Source: Myceligenerans pegani (GTDB lineage: Bacteria; Actinomycetota; Actinomycetes; Actinomycetales; Cellulomonadaceae). From it: a stretch of DNA of 64,000 nt. The stretch is from the NCBI RefSeq assembly GCF_014892515.1, contig NZ_JADBGR010000096.1, positions 62,001-126,000 of the forward strand, in the 5' to 3' direction. The notes beneath the pieces were generated by a model. That model saw only the letters and a program-made list of their open reading frames with translations, was not told the origin of the DNA and did not search any database. Both the position numbers and the translations under genes were made by a program. Positions 8,259-16,887 of this stretch are shown piece after piece (position 1 is the first letter of the stretch; each line of letters begins with the position of its first letter).

Positions 8259-8720
8259 TCAGGCCGGGGTGCCCTCGATGACGACCTTGCCGTCCGCCAG
8301 GCGGATGCCCGTGACCTCCTTGACGCGGTCCGCGAGGACCGTGGCGAGGTTGATCGAGAACGTGCCGGCGCCCAGCGAGACGACGTCGGTCGGCAGGCCC
8401 TTCTCCTTGAGCAGGCCCTTGACGACCGGCTGCGCCAGGCCGAGCAGCTTGCTGACCGGCAGGCCTGCGGCGTCGGCCTTCAGGTCGAACGTCGCGACGC
8501 CGTCGGTCACGTCCTTGACCTCGGCCGACGCGTTCAGTGTCGGGACCACCTTGGCTGCGGCCTTGACGGCGGCGGGAGCGTCGACGAGACGGCGGAGGTC
8601 GGCGTGCGCGGACGCGGTGCCGTCGTCGACCTTCACGTCGCTGATGAACGACGGCAGACCGGAACCGGGGCGGACAAGGGCGATGGCCTCTTCGGGCGTG
8701 AGAGTGAGTGCTTCAGTCAC
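8259..8720 (-). CDS. Conserved hypothetical protein, copy B of the local family
   Basis: A 153-residue paralogue of the genes at 6235 and 8762. Shared features are LTLTPEEAIALVRP at the N-terminus, HADLRRLVDAP, LKADAAGLPVSKLLGLAQ and IRLADGKVVIEGTPA at the end. It has no signal peptide or cysteine and more Lys than its neighbours. The GTG at 8720 is chosen because it aligns with the start of copy C; a TTG two codons earlier is possible. It is 41 bases downstream of copy C on the same strand, so the pair is probably one transcript. Function unknown. It faces lpdA tail to tail across a strong terminator. Confidence 0.78.
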   Translation of the reverse strand: MTEALTLTPEEAIALVRPGSGLPSFISDVKVDDGTASAHADLRRLVDAPAAVKAAAKVVPTLNASAEVKDVTDGVATFDLKADAAGLPVSKLLGLAQPVVKGLLKEKGLPTDVVSLGAGTFSINLATVLADRVKEVTGIRLADGKVVIEGTPA

Positions 8721-8761
8721 GGGCAAACACTAGCGGACCCGGCCGGGTGCTGAAGACCAGG

Positions 8762-9226
8762 TCAGGCGGGAGTTCCGGTGACCACGACCTTGCCGCCGGA
8801 GAACGTCAGCCCGGTGACCGAGGAGAACCGGTCCGCGAGCAGCGCCTGCATGTTCAGGGCGATGGTCGCGTCCTTGCGGACCTCGACCGTCCCCTCGGGC
8901 AGGCCCTTCTTGCGCGCCATCTTGGCCACGGTCCCGGACGCGAGCGGCAGCAGCTTCGTCGCGGGAAGGCCGGCCGCGTCCGCGTCGACCGCGAGCACTG
9001 CGACGTTGTCGGCCACCGAGACGATCCGCGCCGAACCGTGCATGGTGGGCACGGCCCGCGCGGCGAGCTTGACCGGCATCGGCGCGTGCACGAGGCGGCG
9101 CAGGTCCGCGGTCAGCGAGACGGTGTCGTTGTCGCAGGCGAGGTCCGTCACGAACGACGGCAGCGTCGGGCGCGGGCGGACCAGGGCGATCGCTTCTTCT
9201 GGGGTAAGGGTGAGAACGTGTGTCAC
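8762..9226 (-). CDS. Conserved hypothetical protein, copy C of the local family
   Basis: A 154-residue paralogue of copies A and B, closest to B (identical LTLTPEEAIALVRP, ADLRRLV and GGKVVVTGTPA-like ends). It carries one cysteine near residue 28. The GTG start lies right after a TATAAA box, implying a leaderless or nearly leaderless message, and the spacer upstream holds a palindrome that overlaps the probable -35. It is first in a two-gene unit with copy B. Three copies within 3 kb suggest local duplication with divergence. I do not recognise the family. Confidence 0.78.
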   Translation of the reverse strand: MTHVLTLTPEEAIALVRPRPTLPSFVTDLACDNDTVSLTADLRRLVHAPMPVKLAARAVPTMHGSARIVSVADNVAVLAVDADAAGLPATKLLPLASGTVAKMARKKGLPEGTVEVRKDATIALNMQALLADRFSSVTGLTFSGGKVVVTGTPA

Positions 9227-9234
9227 GCGGTGAC

Positions 9235-9270
9235 TTTATATGGTCGGATGATGAGCCATTTGCCAAATGG
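9235..9270 (-). promoter_or_regulatory. Promoter with overlapping palindrome for the copy C-copy B unit
   Basis: On the minus strand a TTGGCA -35 (9266-9261) is followed after 20 bases by TATAAA (9240-9235), or after 18 bases by CATATA. The start codon follows about 9 bases later. The near-perfect palindrome CCATTTG-C-CAAATGG at 9256-9270 overlaps the -35. This spacer is much AT-richer than its surroundings. The layout is that of a repressor-controlled promoter. Confidence 0.55.
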
Positions 9271-9329
9271 GTGAATTTTGAGAGGGCTTGGCCGGTTTAG
9301 TTATCAACCGGTGACCTGCGGCTCGTGGG

Positions 9330-11141
9330 TCAGTCGACGATCTCGCAGATCGCGGCGCCCGCCGTGACTCCCGCACCGGGCTCCGCGACCAGGGACGCCA
9401 CCGTTCCGGAGCGGTGCGCCACCAGCGGCTGCTCCATCTTCATGGCCTCCAGCACGACCACGAGGTCGCCCTCGGCCACCTGATCGCCCTCGGCGACGGC
9501 CACCTTGACGATGGTGCCCTGCATCGGGGAGGCGAGCGTGTTGCCCGTCGCGGCGGACTTCGTCCCGCCGGAACGCCGGCCGGGTCGCCGCGCGGCGTTC
9601 GCCGACCGTGCCTTGCCCGCGGCCACGCCCAGGCCGACCGGGAGCACGACCTCCAGGCGGCGTCCGCCGACCTCCACCACGACGCGCTCGGCGAGCTCCT
9701 CCGGTCCGGCCTCCGGTGCGGGGGCCGCAGCGGGGGCGGGGCCGAGCCGCTTGACCGTGTCGGCGAACTCGGTCTCGATCCAGCGGGTGTGCACGGCGAA
9801 CGTGCGGTCCGCCGGTTCGCCGCCCGACGCGAGCTCCGGCACGAACGCCGGCGCCTCCAGCACCGCGCGGTGGAACGGGACGACGGTGGGAATGCCCTCG
9901 ATGCGCAGCTCGCGCAGGGCGCGACGCGCCCGCTCCACCGCCTGCGCGCGGGTCGCGCCGGTGACGATCAGCTTGGCGACCATCGAGTCGAAGTTGCCCG
10001 AGACGGCGTCACCCTCGACGACGCCGGTGTCGACGCGCACGCCCGGGCCGGACGGCCAGACGATCCTGTCCAGCCGTCCCGGTGCCGGCATGAAGCCCGC
10101 CGCCGGGTCCTCGCCGTTGATCCGGAACTCGAAGGAGTGCCCGCGCACCTCCGGTGCGCCGTAGCCGAGCTTCTCGCCCGCGGCGATGCGGAACTGCTCG
10201 CGGACCAGGTCGATGCCCGTGACCTCCTCGGTCACCGGGTGCTCCACCTGCAGGCGGGTGTTGACCTCGAGGAACGAGATCGTGCCGTCGGCGCCCACGA
10301 GGAACTCGCACGTTCCCGCACCGACGTAGCCCGCCTCGCGCAGGATCGCCTCCGACGCCTCGTAGAGCGCCGCGGTCTGCGCGGAGCTCAGGAACGGCGC
10401 GGGCGCCTCCTCGACGAGTTTCTGGTGCCGCCGCTGCAGCGAGCAGTCGCGTGTCGAGACCACGACCACGTTGCCGTGCGCGTCCGCGAGACACTGCGTC
10501 TCCACGTGCCGCGGCTTGTCCAGGTAGCGCTCCACGAAGCACTCGCCCCGGCCGAACGCCGCCGTGGCCTCGCGCACGGCGGAGTCGAACAGCTCCTCGA
10601 TCTCGTCGTGCGTGCGGGCGACCTTCAGGCCGCGGCCACCGCCGCCGAACGCCGCCTTGATGGCGATCGGCAGGCCGTGCTCCTCCGCGAAGGCGCGCAC
10701 CTCGGCGGCGTCCGCCACCGGATCGGGAGTCCCCGGAACGAGCGGAGCGCCCGCGCGTTGCGCGATGTGGCGCGCGCTCACCTTGTCGCCGAGGGACTCG
10801 ATGGCCGACGGTGGCGGGCCGATCCAGACGAGCCCCGCGTCCATCACGGCCTGGGCGAACTCGGCGTTCTCCGACAGGAACCCGTAGCCGGGGTGGACGG
10901 CGTCGGCACCGGAGCGGCGAGCGACGTCGATCAGCTTCGCGATGTCGAGATAGGTCTCGGCGGCCGTCGCGCCCCCGAGCGAGAACGCTTCGTCGGCGAG
11001 GTGCACGTGCAACGCGTCCCGGTCCGGGTCCGCGTACACCGCCACGGACGCGATCCCCGCGTCGGCGCACGCACGGGCGACGCGGACGGCGATCTCACCG
11101 CGGTTGGCGATGAGCACCTTGGAGATGCTGGCGCTGGGCAT
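9330..11141 (-). CDS. accC: Acyl-CoA carboxylase alpha subunit: biotin carboxylase plus biotin carboxyl carrier
   Basis: Carries out ATP- and bicarbonate-dependent carboxylation of its own biotin, the first half-reaction of acetyl-/propionyl-CoA carboxylase. The protein of about 603 residues starts with [19 protein letters not shown], has the ATP-grasp glycine loop [13 protein letters not shown], the [18 protein letters not shown] active-site segment, and a C-terminal biotinyl domain with EAMKMEQPL, where the Lys (about residue 568) is biotinylated. An Ala/Pro-rich linker joins the two parts. The ATG at 11141 is used; a GTG five codons earlier (11156) is possible. Partners nearby are accD (15211), accE (17478) and the biotin ligase birA (14202). 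Confidence 0.94.
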   Translation of the reverse strand: MPSASISKVLIANRGEIAVRVARACADAGIASVAVYADPDRDALHVHLADEAFSLGGATAAETYLDIAKLIDVARRSGADAVHPGYGFLSENAEFAQAVMDAGLVWIGPPPSAIESLGDKVSARHIAQRAGAPLVPGTPDPVADAAEVRAFAEEHGLPIAIKAAFGGGGRGLKVARTHDEIEELFDSAVREATAAFGRGECFVERYLDKPRHVETQCLADAHGNVVVVSTRDCSLQRRHQKLVEEAPAPFLSSAQTAALYEASEAILREAGYVGAGTCEFLVGADGTISFLEVNTRLQVEHPVTEEVTGIDLVREQFRIAAGEKLGYGAPEVRGHSFEFRINGEDPAAGFMPAPGRLDRIVWPSGPGVRVDTGVVEGDAVSGNFDSMVAKLIVTGATRAQAVERARRALRELRIEGIPTVVPFHRAVLEAPAFVPELASGGEPADRTFAVHTRWIETEFADTVKRLGPAPAAAPAPEAGPEELAERVVVEVGGRRLEVVLPVGLGVAAGKARSANAARRPGRRSGGTKSAATGNTLASPMQGTIVKVAVAEGDQVAEGDLVVVLEAMKMEQPLVAHRSGTVASLVAEPGAGVTAGAAICEIVD

Positions 11142-11159
11142 ACGAGAACTGGGCACGGC

Positions 11160-11240
11160 TCACGGTAACGCGAGCGAGCGTCGTCGGACGTGTGGAAGGT
11201 CCGCCAACGAGCCCGGAGCGCGTTTGGAGGAATCCACCAT
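11160..11240 (-). other. Possible 26-codon leader ORF before accC
   Basis: In the 250-base spacer before accC a minus-strand ATG opens 26 codons (MVDSSKRAPG...RRRSLALP) ending in TGA 3 bases before the alternative GTG start of accC. The ATG lies 7 bases after GATACG, a weak -10 candidate. On the opposite strand the same place shows GGAGG and an ATG, so one of the two readings is coincidence. The rest of the spacer shows nothing convincing. Coding status is unproven. Confidence 0.2.
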
Positions 11241-11387
11241 GCGTGACCGTATCGGAGGGCCCGGGCCGCCCGCTCGCCGGGCCTCGCTGTCGGATTCCGC
11301 AACGACCACCGTCGGCCCCTCGCGATGCGCACGGGCGGCCCTCGCGGTGCCCGCCGGCCGTGGACCTGCGGTGGGGTGCTCGGCGGC

Positions 11388-12062
11388 TCAGGCGGCGCGA
11401 AGCGTGTGCCAGGGGACGCCGATGTCGCGCAGGAGGGCGCGCAGCAGAGGCAGGCTGATGCCGACGACGCCGTGGTGGTCGCCCTCCACCCGGTCGACGT
11501 ACGGCCCGCCCAGGCCGTCGATCGTGAACGCGCCCGCGACCTCCAGCGGCTCGCCGGTGGCCACGTACGCATCGATCTCGTCGTCGTCCAGCCGGCCGAA
11601 CCAGACCGTGGTGGAACTCGCGGCGCCGATCGTGGCGCCGGTGCCCCCCTCGTCCTCGCTGCGCAGGTCGACCAGCCAGTGGCCCGAGTGCAGGACCCCC
11701 TTGCCGCCGCGCATCGCACGCCAGCGCTCCCGGGCCACGTCCGGACTCGCGGGTTTGCCCACCACCTCGCCGTCGATCTCCAGCATGGAGTCGCAGCCGA
11801 CGACGAGGGTGCCAGCCGCGGCCGCCGCATCGGAACCGTCGTCGGAACCGGCGTCGCCGAGCCGGCGCGCGACGTCCTCCGCCTTCGCCTGGGCGAGCAG
11901 CAGCACGGCGTCGTCGGGCCCGAGACGCTCGGTGCGGCTCCGGGCCGCGGCGAGGACCGCGTCCTCGTCCACGCCGGAGACCCGCACGATCGGTTCCACC
12001 CCGGCCGAGCGGAGCGTGGCGAGCCGGGCGGGGGAACGGGAGGCGAGCACGAGTCGGAGCAC
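11388..12062 (-). CDS. maf: Maf-like nucleoside triphosphate pyrophosphatase
   Basis: Maf proteins hydrolyse non-canonical nucleoside triphosphates to monophosphates and have been linked to division arrest. This 224-residue protein starts with LRLVLASRSPARLATLRSAG, the family's nucleotide-binding signature, followed by LLLAQAKAEDVA, VVGCDSMLEIDGEVVGKP with the catalytic acidic residue, the SGHWLVDLR strand, and the C-terminal YVATGEPLEVAGAFTIDGLG and VVGISLPLLRALL motifs. It has an Asp/Ala-rich insertion around residues 70-85 (DAGSDDGSDAAAA). The GTG start lies 7 bases after TATCCT. Placement between accC and the other carboxylase genes is the usual actinobacterial order. Confidence 0.92.
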   Translation of the reverse strand: MLRLVLASRSPARLATLRSAGVEPIVRVSGVDEDAVLAAARSRTERLGPDDAVLLLAQAKAEDVARRLGDAGSDDGSDAAAAAGTLVVGCDSMLEIDGEVVGKPASPDVARERWRAMRGGKGVLHSGHWLVDLRSEDEGGTGATIGAASSTTVWFGRLDDDEIDAYVATGEPLEVAGAFTIDGLGGPYVDRVEGDHHGVVGISLPLLRALLRDIGVPWHTLRAA

Positions 12063-12125
12063 GGGCGCCAGGATAGAGGCTCCACCGGCCCGTGCGCCCT
12101 CCCGCCCGGGACGTACGCTTCGGCC

Positions 12126-12866
12126 ATGTCGCACATCGCCTGCACCGTGGACGACGACGCCGTCGCGCACGTCCGCCTTGATCGACCCGACAAGCTGAAC
12201 GCGCTCACCCTCGACATGCTCGCCGACCTCGCGGCCACGGCACGGCGCCTGCGACGCGCTCCCGGCCTGCGCGCCGTGGTGCTCTCCGGCGAGGGGCGGT
12301 CGTTCGGCGCGGGACTCGACCTCGCGGCCGCGGCGCGGAACCCCGCCGGGGTCGCCCGGGCGTTCGTGCCGACGTGGCGCGGCACCAACCGCTTCCAGGA
12401 GGCGTGCCGGGCGTGGCGCCGCCTGCCCGTCCCGGTGATCGCGGCCGTGCACGGACACGTCCTCGGCGGCGCCCTGCAGCTGGCCCTGGGCGCCGACCTG
12501 CGGATCACCACGCCGGACGCCCGCTGGTGCGTCATGGAGGTCGCCCGCGGCCTCGTACCAGACATGTCAGGCATCCAGGCGCTCTCGGAGCTGACCGGGC
12601 TCGAGACGGCCACCCGCCTCACCCTCACCGCCGAGGAGTTCTCGGGGACGGATGCCGTCCGGTTCGGCCTGGCGGGCTCGGCGTCCCCGGACCCGTTGGC
12701 CGACGCCCGGGCGCTCGCGGAGACGATCGCCGGGCACCGGCCCGAGGCGGTCCGCGCCGCGAAACGCCTGCTGAACCGCACCTGGGGGCAGGGCCCGCGC
12801 CGCACGTTCGCCGCCGAACGCGCGGCCCAGCTCCGCCTGCTGTCGGGCGCGATGCCCGGCCGCTGA
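12126..12866 (+). CDS. Enoyl-CoA hydratase/isomerase (crotonase) family protein
   Basis: Crotonase-fold enzymes act on acyl-CoA thioesters in fatty acid or related breakdown. The 246-residue protein has VAHVRLDRPDKLNALTLDML, the first oxyanion-hole segment SGEGRSFGAGLDL, and the second HGHVLGGALQLALGADLRI. Downstream it reads WCVMEVARGLVPDMSG: one Glu fits the first hydratase acid, while the second position is Asp, as seen in some isomerases. The C-terminus has RPEAVRAAKRLLNRTW. The ATG lies 6 bases after TACGCT, a leaderless arrangement. It is divergent from maf, separated by 63 bases. Exact reaction is uncertain. Confidence 0.88.
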   Translation: MSHIACTVDDDAVAHVRLDRPDKLNALTLDMLADLAATARRLRRAPGLRAVVLSGEGRSFGAGLDLAAAARNPAGVARAFVPTWRGTNRFQEACRAWRRLPVPVIAAVHGHVLGGALQLALGADLRITTPDARWCVMEVARGLVPDMSGIQALSELTGLETATRLTLTAEEFSGTDAVRFGLAGSASPDPLADARALAETIAGHRPEAVRAAKRLLNRTWGQGPRRTFAAERAAQLRLLSGAMPGR

Positions 12867-12904
12867 TTCGCGGCCGCTGACCGGCTCCGCCGGACGCGCC
12901 GGTC

Positions 12905-14050
12905 TCAGCCCGTGTAGGCGCGCTGGAGGCGGACCGGCGCCAGCGGACCGATCCCGGGAACCTCCCGGACCGGCTGCCGCGTCAGCGCGTACTGGGACGA
13001 CGCCGCCGCGAGGATGTCCGCGGTCGGCTTGTCCACCAGCACGGTGGACGGCTCCGCCTGGTCGGTGAGCCGCGACGCCAGGTTCACCGACGGGCCGAAC
13101 ACGTCGCCGAACCGCGACAGGACGCGCCCCCACACGAACCCCACGCGCACCGGGATCTCGGGCTCGTCCGGCTGGGCCGTGCCGAGCGACTCGCCGGTCG
13201 CCTCGGCGAGGTTGAGTGCGACCTCGGCGCCCGTCGCGGCGTCGTCGGCCACGAAGAGGATGGCGTCGCCGATCGTCTTGACGACACGGCCGCCGCAGTT
13301 CGTGATGATGTCGCGGGCGCCGGCCTCGAAGCGCTGCACGAAGTCGGCCAGCTCCGCCGACTCCAGGCCCGCCGTCCGCTTCGTGAAGGAGACGATGTCG
13401 GCGAACCCCACGGCCCGCGGGAGCGGGAGCTGGTGGGCGTCGTGGTCCGTCTCGTCGCGCGCGCCCGCGAACTCGATCGCCATCCGGCCCGTCAGTGCCG
13501 CGAGCTGGCGGCGCCAGGCGTGCTCGAGCTGGTGCCCGAGGACCTCGGCGAGGTCGGGAAGACGGTCCAGGGCGAGCAGCCGGGCCGAGGTCTCGTCCAG
13601 GTCGTACCGCCGGGCCAGGTGCTCCACGAGAGCCTCGACCTGCCACAGGGCGAGGCGCTCGGTGGTGTGGCCCATCGCGCGGACGAAGGCCATCCGCGCC
13701 CGGTCGTCCATCTCCTGCGTCTCGAAGACCTCGTCGATCTCGCGCAGCGCCGAGACGTCCGACGCCGTGAACCACGGGTCGGTCGGGTGGGTCACGGGCA
13801 GGCCCATCCACCGCCAGAAGTCCTCGATCTTCTTCCGGTCCAGGCCCGTCCGCTCGACGATCTCCGAGAACGTGTACTGCCGTGGCCCGCCCAGGATCTC
13901 CTCGTCGAGGCGCGTCGCGGTGTCCGAGCCGAACGCGTGGGAAGGGGTGTGTTCCGGTCCGGACGGACCGGCGGAGGCGTCCGGACCGGACGGGTCGCCC
14001 GGCGCCTGGGCGCCCTCGGCGCGGTCGGGTTGGTTCTCGAGCACGGGCAC
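12905..14050 (-). CDS. Class III adenylate/guanylate cyclase with N-terminal sensor-like region
   Basis: Makes a cyclic nucleotide, probably cAMP, from NTP. The protein of about 381 residues has a disordered, Pro/Glu-rich N-terminus, a MerR-like or winged-helix-looking helical region (YTFSEIVERTGLDRKKIEDFWRWMGLP, then ASDVSALREIDEVFETQEMD), and a C-terminal cyclase homology domain. This contains the metal site FADIVSFTKR, the loop GDAILFV, and GDVFGPSVNLASRLTD with the transition-state Asn and Arg. No membrane segment is seen, so it is cytosolic. Start 14050 (GTG) is chosen because upstream is repeat-rich and TAGGCT lies immediately before; GTGs at 14044 and 14119 are alternatives. Confidence 0.85.
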   Translation of the reverse strand: MPVLENQPDRAEGAQAPGDPSGPDASAGPSGPEHTPSHAFGSDTATRLDEEILGGPRQYTFSEIVERTGLDRKKIEDFWRWMGLPVTHPTDPWFTASDVSALREIDEVFETQEMDDRARMAFVRAMGHTTERLALWQVEALVEHLARRYDLDETSARLLALDRLPDLAEVLGHQLEHAWRRQLAALTGRMAIEFAGARDETDHDAHQLPLPRAVGFADIVSFTKRTAGLESAELADFVQRFEAGARDIITNCGGRVVKTIGDAILFVADDAATGAEVALNLAEATGESLGTAQPDEPEIPVRVGFVWGRVLSRFGDVFGPSVNLASRLTDQAEPSTVLVDKPTADILAAASSQYALTRQPVREVPGIGPLAPVRLQRAYTG

Positions 14051-14082
14051 CAGCCTATTCGGGTCGCTCGAACCGGCCGCAC

Positions 14083-14150
14083 CACGCCGTGGCCCGGCCT
14101 GTGCCGTTGCCTGGCCCACGCCGTGGCCCGACCTCGCCGTGGCCCGACCT
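14083..14150. repeat. Short imperfect direct repeats between the cyclase and birA
   Basis: An 18-base unit built on CGCCGTGGCCCGACCT occurs three times, at 14083-14100, 14117-14134 and 14133-14150, with one or two differences each. The copies are not evenly spaced. They fall in the spacer upstream of the cyclase gene, which argues against starting that gene at 14119. Function unknown; slippage-derived repeat is the simplest view. Confidence 0.6.
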
Positions 14151-14201
14151 GGGCCGGGCTCGACCTGCGCGGGGCTCGATCCAGGACCTGGTTCGGGCGA
14201 G

Positions 14202-15068
14202 TCACCTCAGATGATGGACGTCCCCCGCGGAGACCACGCGCTCCTGCCCGGCTGCGGTACGGATCACGAGGGCGCCCGTCGCGTCCAGCCGCACGGCCTC
14301 GCCCTCGACGACGCCCGCGTCGCCGGCCAGCTCCGCGCGGACACGGGTGCCGAGGGTCGCGGACACGCGCGCGCACTCGTCGGCCAGCCCCGACGTCACC
14401 GGGTCGCCTCCCGCCGCCTCCCACCGGTCGACGACGACCGCCACCTCACGCAGGAGCGCGGCCAGCAGCGCGGTCCGGTCGAGGTCCCCGTACCCGGCCA
14501 GCGCCAGCGAGGAGGCGGTCTCCACGGGCAGCTCGGCGGCGGTCTGCGACACGTTGAGGCCGATGCCGAGCACGACCGCCGCGGGCTCTCCCGCTCCGCC
14601 CGCGGGGACGATCTCGGGGACGACCTCGGCCAGGATCCCCGCCACCTTGCGGTACCCGCCCAGTCCGGTGACGGGGGAGTCGGCCCGCACCAGCACGTCG
14701 TTGGGCCACTTGACCGCGAGGCCCCAGGCGCCGTCGTCGGGCCCGCCGCCGTCGTCCGCGGAGACCGCGCGGACGACCGCGGTCCCGGCCAGCAGCGGGA
14801 GCCAGCCGAGGCGCTCGGCCGGGACAGCCGGGCGCAGCAGCGTCGACACGATGAGGGAGGCGTGCGGCGGTGACGCCCAGGAGCGGCCGGCGCGGCCGCG
14901 ACCGGCGGTCTGGTGCTCGGCGACGAGGGCCGACGGCGCGGGCCAGGCGCCCGGGTCGGCCCGCACGGCGGCGACGAGCTCGGTGTTGGTGGACCCGGAC
15001 TCGTCGACCACCTCGATGCGGTGGAATCCGGGCAGGTGGAGCTCGTCGGGGCGAAGCGGTGCGCGCAT
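14202..15068 (-). CDS. birA: Biotin-[acetyl-CoA-carboxylase] ligase
   Basis: Attaches biotin to the carrier lysine of acyl-CoA carboxylase. The 288-residue protein has the catalytic layout IEVVDESGSTNTELVAAV, the biotinyl-adenylate loop QTAGRGRAGRSWASPPHASLIVSTLLRP, KWPNDVLV, and VLGIGLNVSQTAAELP. It lacks the N-terminal DNA-binding domain of E. coli BirA, so it is the monofunctional type and not itself a repressor. A small C-terminal SH3-like domain follows (LDATGALVIRTAAGQE). The ATG is preceded by GGAGG. The gene is divergent from accD, whose product works with its substrate AccC. Confidence 0.93.
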   Translation of the reverse strand: MRAPLRPDELHLPGFHRIEVVDESGSTNTELVAAVRADPGAWPAPSALVAEHQTAGRGRAGRSWASPPHASLIVSTLLRPAVPAERLGWLPLLAGTAVVRAVSADDGGGPDDGAWGLAVKWPNDVLVRADSPVTGLGGYRKVAGILAEVVPEIVPAGGAGEPAAVVLGIGLNVSQTAAELPVETASSLALAGYGDLDRTALLAALLREVAVVVDRWEAAGGDPVTSGLADECARVSATLGTRVRAELAGDAGVVEGEAVRLDATGALVIRTAAGQERVVSAGDVHHLR

Positions 15069-15178
15069 GACCTCCATCCTGCCTTTCCCGAGGCCGTCCC
15101 GCGTGCCGCGGTGGGAGAACCGCGCCCTGTAGGAACCGCACAAGCCCCACCACCCCCACGCTGACGACGTTGCCATCG

Positions 15179-15204
15179 AGTTGGCCGAATCTTCCAACTA
15201 GGCT
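15179..15204 (+). promoter_or_regulatory. accD promoter with inverted-repeat operator
   Basis: A perfect 6-base inverted repeat AGTTGG (15179-15184) / CCAACT (15194-15199) with a 9-base spacer abuts and shares one base with the -10 element TAGGCT at 15199-15204. The GTG of accD follows 6 bases later, so the message is probably leaderless. A protein bound here would block RNA polymerase directly, suggesting regulated carboxylase expression by an unknown factor. Confidence 0.55.
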
Positions 15205-15210
15205 CGCCTC

Positions 15211-16809
15211 GTGAACGACGCCACGACCGCCGCCCCCGCGGGCACCCAGGCCAAGCTCGACGACCTCGAGGCCCGCCGCGCCGCCGCGGTCACCGATCCC
15301 GAGGTGACCGCGCAGGCCAAGCAGCACAAGCGCGACAAGAAGACGGCGCGCGAGCGCATCGCCGAGCTGCTCGACGAGGGCAGCTTCGTCGAGCTCGACG
15401 CGCTCGCCACGCACCGCAGTCGCAACTTCGGCCTCGACAAGAAGCGCATCCCGGGCGACGGCGTCGTGACCGGGTACGGCACGATCGACGGCCGTCAGGT
15501 CTGCATCTACGCGCAGGACTTCACCGTGTTCGGCGGCAGCCTGGGCGAGGTGCACGGCGAGAAGATCACCAAGGTGCAGGACCTCGCGCTGCGCACGGGC
15601 GTGCCGATCATCGGGATCAGCGACGGCGGTGGCGCGCGCATCCAGGAGGGCGTGGCGGCCCTGACGCAGTTCGCGGAGATGTTCCGGCGCAACGTGGCGG
15701 CGTCGGGCGTGATCCCGCAGATCTCGCTCATCCTCGGGCCCAGCGCCGGCGGCGCGGTGTACTCCCCCGCGCTGACCGACTTCATCGTCATGGCGGACGG
15801 CACGTCGAACATGTTCATCACCGGGCCGGACGTGATCCGCTCGGTGACCGGCGAGGACGTCGACTTCGAGACGCTGGGCGGGGCGCGCACGCACAACGCG
15901 ACGTCGGGCGTGGCTCACTACATGGCGCACGACGAGGACGACGCGCTCGACTACGTCCGGCATCTGCTTTCCTACCTGCCGCAGAACAACCTGAGCGACG
16001 CCCCGGCGTTCCCGGCCGAGGACACCCCGCTCGAGGTCACCGCCGACGACGAGGCGCTGGACCGACTCGTCCCCGACTCCGACAACCAGCCCTACGACAT
16101 GCGCGACGCCGTCGAGGCGGTGCTGGACCCGGAGTCGTTCCTGGAGGTCCAGCCGATGTTCGCGGCCAACGTGCTGACGGGCTTCGGGCACGTGGAGGGG
16201 CAGGCGGTGGGCATCGTCGCCAACCAGCCGCTGTCGATGGCGGGCACGCTGGACATCGACGCCGCGGAGAAGGCCGCGCGGTTCGTGCGCACGTGCGACG
16301 CGTTCAACATCCCCGTGCTGACGTTCGTCGACGTGCCGGGCTTCCTGCCGGGCGTGGGACAGGAGCACCAGGGGATCATCCGCCGCGGCGCGAAGCTGAT
16401 CTACGCGTACGCCGAGGCGACCGTCCCGTTGGTCACGGTCATCACCCGGAAGGCGTACGGCGGCGCGTACATCGTGATGGGCTCCAAGCAGCTCGGCGCG
16501 GACATCAACCTGGCCTGGCCCACCGCGCAGATCGCGGTCATGGGCGCGAGCGGCGCCGTGAACATCCTGCAGCGAGGGGCGCTCAAGAAGGTCGCCGACG
16601 ACGGCGGCGACGTCGAGGCGGAGCGCGCGCGGCTCACGGCCGAGTACGAGGAGGCCATCGTCAACCCGTGGGACGCGGCCGAGCGCGGGTACGTGGACGC
16701 GGTGATCCGCCCGTCGGAGACGCGTGTCCAGGTGGTCCGGGCGCTGCGGGCGCTGCGTACCAAGCGTGCGAGCCTGCCGCCGAAGAAGCACGGCAACATT
16801 CCTCTGTGA
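15211..16809 (+). CDS. accD: Acyl-CoA carboxylase beta (carboxyltransferase) subunit
   Basis: Transfers the carboxyl group from biotin to acetyl- or propionyl-CoA. The 532-residue protein matches the PccB/AccD5 family: [36 protein letters not shown], the oxyanion/CoA region [36 protein letters not shown], then in the C-terminal half [38 protein letters not shown] and [15 protein letters not shown]. All expected blocks are present. The GTG start follows a -10 element by 6 bases. The next gene begins about 80 bases on with its own Shine-Dalgarno; accE is third in the run. Confidence 0.95.
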   Translation: MNDATTAAPAGTQAKLDDLEARRAAAVTDPEVTAQAKQHKRDKKTARERIAELLDEGSFVELDALATHRSRNFGLDKKRIPGDGVVTGYGTIDGRQVCIYAQDFTVFGGSLGEVHGEKITKVQDLALRTGVPIIGISDGGGARIQEGVAALTQFAEMFRRNVAASGVIPQISLILGPSAGGAVYSPALTDFIVMADGTSNMFITGPDVIRSVTGEDVDFETLGGARTHNATSGVAHYMAHDEDDALDYVRHLLSYLPQNNLSDAPAFPAEDTPLEVTADDEALDRLVPDSDNQPYDMRDAVEAVLDPESFLEVQPMFAANVLTGFGHVEGQAVGIVANQPLSMAGTLDIDAAEKAARFVRTCDAFNIPVLTFVDVPGFLPGVGQEHQGIIRRGAKLIYAYAEATVPLVTVITRKAYGGAYIVMGSKQLGADINLAWPTAQIAVMGASGAVNILQRGALKKVADDGGDVEAERARLTAEYEEAIVNPWDAAERGYVDAVIRPSETRVQVVRALRALRTKRASLPPKKHGNIPL

Positions 16810-16887
16810 AGGGGGCACACAGTCGGGCGCACTACGCTTGACCTCTCACGGCCCCGTCCCCGGCCGGCCCCACCGGAGGAACCCCAC

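Noticed and set aside
14083-14150. CRISPR array
   Set aside because: Only three imperfect 18-base copies, unequal spacing, overlapping units and no cas genes.
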